The notes beneath the pieces are model-generated. The model saw nothing but the letters and a program-made list of their open reading frames with translations, searched no databases and was not told the DNA's origin. This document shows positions 24,546 through 34,510 of a stretch of 64,000 bases of DNA, piece after piece (the stretch's first letter is position 1; every line of letters begins with the position of its first letter). A program made the translations under genes and the position numbers. Source of the DNA: Styela clava (Eukaryota; Chordata; Ascidiacea; Stolidobranchia; Styelidae); NCBI RefSeq assembly GCF_964204865.1, contig NC_135252.1, positions 1,364,001 to 1,428,000 of the forward strand. Direction: 5' to 3'.

Positions 24546-25319
24546 TGGTCTAAAATAATGCTCTTCCCAAACTTTTTTGATTGTCCCGTTTATTTTTGTT
24601 TCAGATATATGGTGAGAGTACTTTGAATAGTTATTCCCACTCTTGCTACAGCATCCTTGCATTATATGCACATCCATCGACGCAAAAGCATAGTAGAGAG
24701 AGAAGTAAATACTAGATAGTCCGCAAAAACCCAATCGATACCACGATTTGAATATTTATTATATCGAACAGCCAAGTATTGGATGCGTTCGTTTTTCAAA
24801 GACAACATTATCACAGCGCTTCATGTTCAGATCGTGCAATGTTGTAATGTAGAGTGATCCATTTCCTCCAGCGAAGTCTAAATTTTTTGACTTTGAAACT
24901 GTAAATTTCTACTTTGTCTTCTAGTTTAGTTGAATATCGACTTCATGGGCTTGATACAGTCTCTGCTTTCAGCAAGAATTGCAAATGTTATTCCCAAGCA
25001 GATGCCAAAATCTAACGATCACCGAGATCATGGCGCGCGTTAATTATCAAAAAAGTCGCAGTAAATCTTGTTCTTTTACTGCCCATTAAACAACAACTGC
25101 GGCGACCAGTACTTATATGCCTGTACCACCCTGTTGTATATCATCTAATAAGGAAAATTCTTTCACAAAGACGAATTTACTCGACTTTCAATTGCACATC
25201 CCATCTTCAATTGTCCAAACCAAGACTCGTGATAGGCGAATGTCTATATAATGGTTGAAAGTTACGTAAACGAAATTGCACAAATTCAATATCTCTTGAT
25301 TCTCTCTCTCTCTCTTTAG
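24546..25319. other. Unassigned
   Basis: Mixed AT-rich sequence with no exon, transposon end or RNA gene that I can support. A CT microsatellite lies at about 25298-25318. Confidence 0.4.
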
Positions 25320-25735
25320 CGGAATTGATGTTGTCCAGCAGTCTTCGGCTTGTTCCAGTCAGCTTATACGAAGAAGTTTTTCAGTAGCACCACACAATTC
25401 AAAAGCATCAATTTTCCTTCTATCGACTTTCTTCATGACTCAACACTCTGCTCCGTATGTTGCTACCGATGTTCGCGGAAGTCATTTTTCTATGTGTTGT
25501 GAAATATATTTGCCTTTCAAGATATTGGTTGGCGCAATCATTGCTGACTTTGGCATTGTAATACGTCGCTTTACTCTTTGATATCATCTACTTTTTTTTG
25601 TGAAAACTGTACCCAGGTAGTTGAAATCGTGTAAATTTTTAACATTTCGATTGTCCACAATTTGATTTTCATCATTTGATGCCTGTGTTACTTCCTGCTG
25701 CTTTGCTGGAAGCTTTTACCGTGTTGGTCAAATCT
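25320..25735 (-). pseudogene. LINE reverse-transcriptase C-terminal remnant
   Basis: Reading the - strand across shifting frames gives pieces such as LHDFNYLGTVFTK, IGSNIRSRVLSHEES and a TSRRLLDNINS-like end. This order is typical of the region after the polymerase domain of non-LTR retrotransposons. Stops and frameshifts are frequent, so the copy is dead. Confidence 0.55.
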
Positions 25736-25936
25736 TGTAGTTCATGCATACGTGTTGCAGCTTATGATAATTTAAGGAAGACATGTCTGCATGTGGTTAC
25801 GGAATAGAATTAAAAATATAGACAGTTATTAATACATACGGACATATTTATTTTTTAAAATATATTCATCCTTCTGTTTATTTTTTAGTTTGGTAATAAT
25901 ACTGAGATGCTGAAATTAAAAATGTAGGCTGTAGAG

Positions 25937-26923
25937 CAGGGGTCTCCAACACGCGGCCCGCCAGGCAATTTTTTGCGGCCCGCGCCATGGTTAAGATTTC
26001 CAGAATAAACTAAATATTAGTAAATATGACATTACCTATGAATTTTATCGTGTTCGTATTTTATTCTGTTGTAATAAATTGTAAATTCAATTTAATTTCG
26101 CGTTTTTATCATGACAAAATAAAAAGTTTTGATCAGATCATTGAAGTGTGCAGTTGAATCATTAATTTTGTATGTGTGCAGTTAACGCAAAACTAGAATA
26201 TTATAAACTTTTTTTAAGTAGTAAACCCATACGCAATGCCCAAGAAGTGTAAATGTTCGGAAAAGCGCAGAATTCTGTGAAATTATAATATCAAGGTTGA
26301 GTGTCTTTGTGTAGTGTTGTGCAGTTATTGCTGTTCGAAAGAAATACAACATCCGGCGATATTGCGACTTATTACACAGGGGAAAATACTATGTCTATTC
26401 TAAAACAATTCGTCACGAAAAGGTATCGCAATTGAAACTTTCACTTTTGAAACAGAGATTTTTTTTTTCTCGGACGAACAAAACTTTGTGAAGCTTCGCT
26501 GAAAGCAATCTTTGCCATAAGTGAGATGATTTTAAAATCGTCGCGTTCTTTCGTTGAAGGAAGCTTTAATAAAGAATGTATGTTGAAGGCTTGTGAAGTA
26601 ACAGCAGCATATTTTCAACAATGAAAGTTAACAAATCAGCCTTTCGCACACGACTAACGAACGAGAGTTTGTATGCTGTCTCAAGACTATAGCAAACCAA
26701 CGCTAAATCGAGTCTCTCACCTCTACAAAATAGTGCCAAATGTCCATCACGACTGAATGAATATGTTTAATGTCTCGTTTGGTGAAAGATTTAAGTGAAA
26801 TTTCGACAAATATATTCCGATTTTCTTTGTTTTTTATGTGTACCTAATTTGCTGGTTTGCGGCCCGCGTCGTCAATAAATTTCAAAAAGTGGCCCGCGAC
26901 ATGTTTTGAGTTGGAGACCCCTG
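25937..26923. mobile_element. hAT element with decayed transposase
   Basis: The ends CAGGGGTCTCCAAC and GTTGGAGACCCCTG are perfect inverted copies, with GCGGCCCGC subterminal motifs on both sides. The flanks CTGTAGAG and CTGTTGTC agree at five of eight positions, fitting an old duplication. Inside, the + strand reads SSRSFVEGSFNKECMLKACE, like the N-terminal half of GTF2IRD2/ZBED-type hAT transposases, with later frameshifts and stops. Confidence 0.8.
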
Positions 26924-26931
26924 CTGTTGTC

Positions 26932-27753
26932 AAGGTTTACATTTAATACCGAAGATCTTCAGTTTATCGCAATATTACTGAGGGATGAGACAAAATAAAC
27001 ATAAGTTTTATTAACAACATATATACATATATATATATCTGTATATTGCTGTACATTGTAAGTTTCAAAAAGATTAAAAACTTAATTTATATTTTCATCC
27101 TTACGAGATATTTAAATTAAGGCACTGTACAAATTAAATTAGTCATTATTACTGTATTTGATTGAGTGTTTCAAAAGAATAACAGCCCGAAAGTTCAATA
27201 CATTCGCGTATCTTTTGTTCGTGTATATCTGTCCCAAGCCTCGTTTAACCAGGTTTTCCGTTATTTGTAATTTTTTTTGTGTGTGTGCTGGTGGGTTGGC
27301 ACATGATATTTCTCATGTTTTAAACTTTTTAAAAGTTTTGCTGGCTCTCCAGACTTTTCCATTTTCAATTTTGGTGTATTATGGAGTTTTCAAAAACCAT
27401 CTATCTACCGGTATCTGGTTTGCATTGCATTCACCAATTGCCCGCTGTCTGTCTTTCCGCAGCATTTTGTTCTTTGCACGCCGCCCTGTCTTCTGGTTTG
27501 GAGAGGCCGCATAATTTGATCGTCCTCCTTTTTTTTTTTACTTTTTTCAAGGTTTTGTTAGCAATCCATGAAAAAAAAAATTGGGGGGGGGGGGGGGGGG
27601 GTATTCGAGTATGACGATCTTTCCTGTTTCCCATATTTCACTTGTGGACTTCGCTTAAATACTGAGTTATATAAGCTACGATGAAACGAAATGATTCGCA
27701 TCACTTGTAGGCTAATTGTAAATATCCTTTTATGTGTCTTTTTTTTTGTATGT
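26932..27753. other. Unassigned, with a poly(A)-poly(G) tract
   Basis: A run of A (about 27570-27580) is followed by about 18 G (about 27584-27601). No exon is supported; ORFs spanning it lack motifs. Confidence 0.45.
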
Positions 27754-27761
27754 GTCTATGT

Positions 27762-29328
27762 CAGCATTTCTTAACCTGGGGGTAAATTTCTTCATTCTTT
27801 GGGGTAAATTTCGTTATTGTAAAAAACATTTTGAACAAACACAAAACATATCTATTTGCTTGTTTTGTTACGAGAAATCATTGCCAGCGTATTATTTATT
27901 AATAGTGGTCATATTTCAAACAAAATTGAAATCCAACACCCATAAATAAGTCGAGTTCTTTTCACTAAATTTTGACCCCCTTTCTTTAAAAGATTTGGAA
28001 GACTCAAAAAATCGTTAGTAACGTGTGCGATTGCAATTTACTATAATCGCCGATATTTTTCGTCAGCGTGGCTTGTTATTTTGGTCGTAAACACCTTAAC
28101 GTCGGTGTTTATTCTCGCTAAATCACATATTTCCTTCGACATAAGTATGTCGTATGTTCATCGGCGTATATCATTTAATTAGTAACGCTAATTTATTGGT
28201 TGACAGGCGGCAATATAAAATACTAAAAATAAAACCCAAAACAATAGAAGTTTCGTCATAGGAGGCAGGCGACGATTAAAAACGCCTCTATGTCCATTGT
28301 GAATCGCGAAAATTTGTGTGTCTATAGCACACATTATGTTCAGTCGGCGTTGGAATCCATAGCGTCAATGAAATTGAAATACAGTCAATTGTGCCTGCTG
28401 AGAAAGTGACGTATTCGCGGCGAAGGAACTTCAGTAGCCTTTCGGAGGGAATTTCGAGGCGAGGAATATGTATTTTTGATTTACTAATATATTTCATGTG
28501 TATTTTTATTTCCCTAAATTAAATTGTAGTTTATGTGAATTTATATCAGATCTTTTTTAACGGCGATAACGAATTCGCAAGATCGAAAAAAAAGGATCAA
28601 AGCTAAATATAATCGGGCAGTTCATCTCATATTTTCATGTTCACAGATTACCTTGGTAATTTAGACTTTAGAGTAGTGAAGTTTTTCTTTTGCCGCAAGA
28701 AGAAACAATTGCAAGTTACGTTGAACACAATTAAATTACTATAGAAAGACATTTTAGATTCTCATAATTGTCGGGGAATTGAGGAAAGGCTGCAAAAGTG
28801 GGGTTATTTAACGAGCGCGTAATCGCGACGACTGTTTCAGAAGGGATTGGATTTTAACCCTGTGTCTAAATCTTAGCTGTGCCCCTAATCAGAGCGATTT
28901 TTTATATTTTGAGTTGACGTATCTTATTCAGGATGACTTTATATTCCCCAGAGTGTTCTGTGCAAAAAGCACATACGATTGGAGAAATCATCTTGAAAGC
29001 TTTTTGTGATCGATGATTTCATTTTCCCACTCCGAACTATTTTCGCAACTCTCTATCACGTCAATATCCCCCCGCATACGTTTTCCCCCTCCCACACCAC
29101 TCTTTTCCCACCGAACCCCACTCTCTTATTTTTCACGCCGAACTGAAGCCCAATACAGAGGCGAAGACGGGGTATAAAAAAGAAAGAGAGAAATAGAGAC
29201 TTCGCGTCTAAATTTAGAGCTATTTATATTTTACCTGACGAATTTTTAATATCAGATGTATTGGGGGTAAATCTTGTAACCTTGTTTGATAAAGGGGTAA
29301 ATTATTCAAAAAAGGTTAAGAACCACTG
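27762..29328. mobile_element. hAT element, 1.57 kb, non-autonomous
   Basis: The ends CAGCATTTCTTAACCTGGGG and a GGTTAAGAACCACTG terminus are inverted, with GGGGTAAATT subterminal copies on both sides. GTCTATGT flanks both (27754-27761 and 29329-29336). The interior around 28450-28640 is closely similar to 43935-44150 in another hAT, and 28015-28125 is similar in inverse orientation to 40130-40250. Confidence 0.9.
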
Positions 29329-29397
29329 GTCTATGTTATGTAGTAGGCCTACTTCTTGTTTTGCACCAGTAGTTCGACGATCAGAAATTAAAAAATT

Positions 29398-29468
29398 TGC
29401 ATTGGCCGGGAATCGAACCCGGGCCTCCCGCGTGGCAGGCGAGAATTCTACCACTGAACCACCAATGC
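29398..29468 (-). tRNA. tRNA-Gly (anticodon GCC)
   Basis: On the - strand the 71-nt sequence begins GCATTGGTGGTTCAGTGG, has the loop CTGCCAC with anticodon GCC, B box GGTTCGATTCC and ends CCAATGC plus discriminator A. All stems pair. A run of T (pol III terminator) follows directly. It lies 131 bp from tRNA-Leu in divergent orientation. Confidence 0.96.
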
Positions 29469-29599
29469 GACAAGAGCGGCTGCCTTCATACTGCATACAA
29501 GACTACTAGTGGTATTTATCATCTCTCTTTTCAGAATTCATTGCAGGCTTACTATCGTAGTCTTGATTCACATAAGATATCTCGCACTTTCATCGTCGA

Positions 29600-29681
29600 G
29601 GTAGCGTGGCCGAGCGGTCTAAGGCGCTGGTTTTAGGCACCAGTCATTTCGATGGCGTGGGTTCGAATCCCACCGCTGCCA
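29600..29681 (+). tRNA. tRNA-Leu (anticodon UAG)
   Basis: The 82-nt sequence starts GGTAGCGTGGCCGAGCGG, carries the class II long variable arm (TCATTTCGATGG folds with a TTCG loop), B box GGTTCGAATCC and ends CCGCTGCCA. The anticodon stem CTGGT/ACCAG is fully paired around TTTAGGC, giving UAG. TTTT follows at 29684. It is a functional-looking gene. Confidence 0.96.
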
Positions 29682-29725
29682 GTGTTTTGATAATAGCAAT
29701 TGTCGAACAAATTACCGTTTTGTCG

Positions 29726-29868
29726 AACAAACAATACAGTAAAAACTAATCCCATACCCGACTTGGAATGGTAACCGGACGAGAGGCCGTGGTTCGCCAT
29801 ATGGATAAGCCGTCTTATCGGCTTTCCTCTCCCCCGGGATAAATATGTAAATCCTATCCTATCCTACC
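29726..29868 (+). mobile_element. 5'-truncated SINE tail downstream of tRNA-Leu
   Basis: From AACAAACAATACAG to the ATCCTATCCT end this copies the 3' part of the SINE at 40721-41072 almost base for base. It lacks the tRNA head and middle. It begins only about 45 bp after the tRNA-Leu gene. Confidence 0.8.
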
Positions 29869-30286
29869 CCATTTTTGTCACATTTTCATGTTTACATCTG
29901 CCTCCACCTTCGGTAGAGATCTACGATTTTATATTTAAAAATCACTCAGATTCTGAGTGCTACTGAATTCACTTATACTTTCCGGCGGTCTCTACCCTCC
30001 TATGCCGTACTTCGGTACGGCGTCAAAATATAACACTATTTCCGCATCGATTGGAATAACTATCTCGACTTTATCTTTCTGTTTGTTATTCAATAACCAA
30101 CTGCTGTTACCATGGCTACCTCGACCAGTGGTGTCGGGAGTCGCATTCTCATATTAACTAGAGTGACACCGTGATATCGGTCACTTAAATGTGTAAAAAG
30201 GCCGTCTTCAACTTTATTATTTTATTTATTATTCACGACTTTTGCTAGTATCCTGTTTGACTTTTTTCTCACTATGATTTAATTTT

Positions 30287-30440
30287 TTAGACTCACTCCC
30301 CCAGGGTGACGCTGCTCGATAACCTCTTCTGGTTTATCGCGCCTCCCTTCACACTGAAAGTATTGTTTTATATGTGATTCGTAGTTATTTTTGTCTATTG
30401 TGTACTTTTGGTATGTGATAAAATAAACTACTGACTGACT
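30287..30440 (+). mobile_element. Probable LINE 3' end
   Basis: A GC-rich stem-forming stretch (TCTGGTTTATCGCGCC) is followed by an AATAAA-containing tail ending in CTACTGACTGACTG. Short tandem tails of this kind are usual for CR1/L2-type LINE 3' ends. No coding part is recognised. Confidence 0.4.
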
Positions 30441-30539
30441 GTAATGCTATCTAAATGTCGCAGTGAAAGAAACAGATGCTCCATACAACTAATGAAAAAG
30501 GAGCTTTTAATATATATACTAAAATTATAAACTCATGCA

Positions 30540-30727
30540 ACCGCAAAATTAGAGCTTGTTTGGGTCAATGTTAAATAAACATTACATGAAAAACGTGTAA
30601 AGATTTTTTTAATATATCTTTTTGGCTTGTAAATATATAATTTGTATTTCATTGTTTTATATTGTTCTTTCCTGCAATATACAAAATGAATGATGACGGT
30701 AATCTACCGTATGTCCTTTATTGAATA
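30540..30727 (-). mobile_element. Fragment of the TAGGGTTGCCAAC element family
   Basis: Read on the - strand this matches about 32135-32290 inside the complete element at 32107-32907 (for example ATTACCGTCATCATT and TTAACATTGACCCAA). It is a truncated second copy in the opposite orientation. Confidence 0.7.
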
Positions 30728-30737
30728 ATGATCAATG

Positions 30738-30900
30738 GTGCGGTGGCGAGCGTATTCCTAATGCTGACGACGTCCAGGAGTCCAGCAATTCTCTCGAACA
30801 TTATCATCCCCACCGGATTCGAACCCAGGCAGGATAATCAGTGTTGCGGTGGCGAGCGTATTCTTACGCTTTGCACGATGCGCCACACTGCCGAGCCTAT
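30738..30900 (-). mobile_element. SINE head fragment, related tRNA-like family
   Basis: On the - strand it holds a GTGTGGCGC A-box-like stretch, AATACGCTCGCCACCGCA shared with the main SINE, and GGGTTCGAATCC. Part of the head (GCGGTGGCGAGCGTATTC) occurs twice, so the copy is rearranged. Confidence 0.6.
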
Positions 30901-31551
30901 CTGTGTCAAACTCAAATGCACAAAGCTGACTGAAGCAGTAAGGATTAGGCAACAGCGGGTTGGCTGAAGTTTAAATACTGGTGAATCAAATACATGACGA
31001 GCCAATTGTCGACAAACTTGTGAAACAGTGTAAATAGCGTTTCGACAAAAAAGAGAAATAATAATAACGTTATATCGCTTTTATGTACACCTACTTCTAT
31101 CAATCCACCTTGAACCAACAAACTTCAAAATCAAGCATAAAAATGCGTCGCTACGGGCGAAAAAAGGAACACTTGCATTTAGTTACTCTGCTGCACACCA
31201 TCGGCCTTGAATCAATCAACTTCTCTGATTGATTCGAATCAAACATCAATAAGGCGTTGTTTGCTTCACCTCCTCTTTTGACTCTTTCGGCGGTCGCTGA
31301 ACACAATACCAAAACTTTGCCCGCAATGTTTTCAAAGTTCTTAAATAACGTTTGCTCCTCTTACCTTATTTCCAGAGAACGTACCAGAATTCTGAAAAAA
31401 TTTCCAAAATAGCAAGTTAAATTTTGAACTGGAAAACTCATCAACTTGTTTTTACAGTAAATTCATAAACTCCATTCTCACATCTCAACTAGATCACAAG
31501 TGTTTTAAGATATTGCAAATGTAGGAAGGAGATGGGTATGAACCTATCACC
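30901..31551. other. Unassigned
   Basis: No exon, RNA gene or element end that I can support is visible here. Confidence 0.4.
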
Positions 31552-31737
31552 CAGTGGTGGGATTAAAATTTTTTGTCAGCCGATTCCTTTACAAAAGTCA
31601 TATTTTTCAGCCGGTTCTGTTACAAACAGAACATTGACAGTCCCAATAATGCTAATTGCTAACCGGTTCGCTGATCTTATGAAATTCCGTGAGACGGTTC
31701 TATAGAACCGGTGCGAACCGGCTGAATCCCACCACTG
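31552..31737. mobile_element. 186-bp hAT MITE (CAGTGGTGGGATT family)
   Basis: CAGTGGTGGGATT and AATCCCACCACTG (the left A/T varies) face each other, with GGTTC/ACCGG motifs inside. TATCACC flanks both ends (31545-31551 and 31738-31744). Non-coding. Confidence 0.82.
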
Positions 31738-32106
31738 TATCACCCATGTGAAACATCTGACAGAATATAATAAGTTTCTCATCTTCTGAAGATATTCGCA
31801 AGAAACACTCGCCACAGTATGATGTTGCTTCAATTTCAGAAGAATTAAAGTTTCTTTGTGATCTATATCTGAGCCCGGGGTCGGCAACCTTTATTTCTCT
31901 CCGAACAGAACCGAAGATGGCCGATGAATCACAATTTTTTCACACAGATCAGAAGTTGAAATTAAGAAGACTGCGACAACTCGTGAACTCAACTTAGTCG
32001 TCTTGATAAAAGAAAAAAGAAATACAAATGACACGAATGTGACATTTTTTGTTGCATCACGCTTGATAGCTTTTTGATATCAGTCAGCATATATATATAT
32101 ATAGGG

Positions 32107-32907
32107 TAGGGTTGCCAACTATGAAAAGTCTCAATAAAGGACATAGATTACCGTCATCATTTATTTTGTAACTTGCAGAAAAGAACAATATAAAACAATG
32201 AACTACAAATTATATACAAGCTAAAAAGATATATTAAAAAATCTTCATGTATTTTTCATTCAATGTTTATTTAACATTGACCCAATCAATCTGCATTCTG
32301 TGAACAGTTTAGTGCTTTGAATCGTGCCAAATTTTTTTTGATCAAGAAGGTTAAACATATTCAAATTAAGTTTGTCTTTTAGCTTCAAATGCTCTACAAT
32401 TTTTACAAATGTCTGATATTTTGGAGAAAGATTATCCAAAAGAGATTGTTTTCCAAATGTTGAATTTTCATCAAAGTCAAATCTTTTTTCCAAATACGTT
32501 ATCGCAGAGTTGAGAAATAATCTAAAATCTTAGAGACCAATTATATTCTAGTTAAAATTCTAGTTATAGGTTATTCTAGTTATTGAACTAGAATTCACTT
32601 TAATCTTGGAGTGTTGCCACTTGTCATCTTCGGAAAATTAATGCAAAATATTTGAAATTGTTAATAAAATTGGTATTTCTTTGGCTATTTGAGCCGTGCC
32701 GAAGCGAAATTAAATAGAATAATTAAAAGCTTGCAAATACATAAACGGAGGCGATTTAAGAACAAAACAATATCAAGCACAGTACTATAACTATCGGGCA
32801 AAACGACGTTGGAAAAAATAAAGGACAATTATCATCTTAAAAAGGACAAGGACAAAAATCTCAAATAAAGGATTGTCCTTTGAAATAAAGGACGGTTGGC
32901 AACCCTA
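32107..32907. mobile_element. hAT-type element with TAGGGTTGCCAAC ends
   Basis: TAGGGTTGCCAAC and GTTGGCAACCCTA are perfect inverted ends, and the 8-bp ATATAGGG flanks both sides (32099-32106 and 32908-32915). GTCCTTTA/TAAAGGAC motifs lie inside both ends. A - strand reading (32260-32493, LEKRFDFDENSTF...) may be the last part of a transposase; it is too short to classify. Confidence 0.82.
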
Positions 32908-33589
32908 ATATAGGGTTACCATATTTTTGTGTCTTCCAAGGGAGACACCTCCAAAGACCCCCTAGCTGTGCTTTTTTCAACTTTACGTTTTCCGTTTTTA
33001 CTACATATGGGTACATTTAAAGCCATCCCGACTGTCTTCATTGATTATATTGTCATCGAGAGTTCATGCGCATATCCTCTGTCGAAATATCGGGTTCAGG
33101 AATTGACATTAACGATATAAAAATAATTCATACTCAGATTTTTCATGTACAGCGAAAGGAAGAAAGAATAATATAAAAGCCTGCCGTTTCCAATCATTTA
33201 GAATTTACTTTTTTGCAAGCCTACAGCACCGCATGCCTAATTTGATAAAAGATTATCCTGTACTGTACAACTTCCAGGCTACCGGCTACTGCAAAAGTTG
33301 CTGACCAGCACCCTCTTGACGTTCAGGGCTTACATGTAACAAATTGTATCAATTATCCACTGACAATGTTAGCAGAAAACAACGAACTTTCTATAAGTAG
33401 CCTACGCTACACACCAACGAGAACATGCTAATTGGTAATGTTCGTGTATCATGCTGGCTGGCTCAGCGCCAAAGCGGAACTTTCGGCTTACAGGCCGGGA
33501 CAAAACGTTGAAATGTGGGATTGTCCCGCATAAAACGGGTCGTTCTCTCGTGATAGTTGTATATTTATTTTGTTAAATAATCTGCACAG

Positions 33590-33815
33590 TAGTCTCAATT
33601 ATGTATACTGCCACAACTACTGATATCCAGTAGTTGTGTCTCATTTGGTTACTTTTTTATACTGACCTGAATCAGCTAGGTGTCGCTGCGTGAAGACCTC
33701 TGTAGGTCCCTCGCGACTCCGGTCACACAATTAATATGATCAGTGTATTTCTTTTGTTGTAACAGTTTTCTATATGCTTGTTTTTTGTGATGACAAATAA
33801 AAGATTGATTGATTG
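33590..33815 (+). mobile_element. Probable LINE 3' end
   Basis: The stretch CTGTAGGTCCCTCGCGAC can form a hairpin and is followed by ACAAATAAAAGATTGATTGATTG, an AATAAA plus GATT-repeat tail. This resembles CR1-like 3' ends. No coding part is attached. Confidence 0.45.
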
Positions 33816-34510
33816 TATGGTAAAAGCCTACACATATTTCACAGGTATTTCCAATCATCGATGTGAACTTTTTCGCACGGTTTGTTAAATTTGAATAGAG
33901 TTTTTCTTCAAGAAGATACTCGTCATAAAAATCAAGCAGTGATACACCTCTCGAATAGAATATGGATTATATTTCCTCATTGCATTGAATATTTTCTGCG
34001 CCATTGAACCCGCTGCATTCAGCATCAACTATTCTGCGTTTTGTTGAAATTTGTCTAATTATAATTACAGTGTAAGCTCTTTGAACGAGTAGCTTGTTCA
34101 TTAAATTGTTAGGTTATAAGATAGTCTACACGTATCTCACAAAAAAATTCTGTCACCTGAAGAATATAATCGTGGAAACAGCCATTTTGTCGTTATAATT
34201 CAGTGAAGCATCGCAGGCTGGGCCGGATCTGGCACGCGGCCGTAGGTTGCCCACCCCCGATCTAATTAAACAATCGCTTTCGTAAGTACTATTGAAATTG
34301 ATTATCAGCTAACATCATGCATATTATTGTTGAATGTTTGTAGTATGAAATGAATTGTATCAATTAAAAATGTGCATAGGCAGATTATTTTCAGTTTCCA
34401 TAAAAAGTGGAAATATGAATGAATTAAAAAAAGTGAAACTTAATATATGAATGAATTGAAGAAAAATGAAGAATTGAATGATTTAATATATATATATAAA
34501 ATTTGAGGAA

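Larger units (their letters stand above)
31873..34259. mobile_element. Possible composite hAT holding nested insertions
   Basis: The left end CCGGGGTCGGCAACCTTTA and right end CGTAGGTTGCCCACCCCCG are roughly inverted, typical of a GGGTCGGCAACC hAT family. The flanks match poorly (ATCTGAGC against ATCTAATT), so the pairing is tentative. The 32107-32907 element and a LINE end lie between. Confidence 0.4.
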
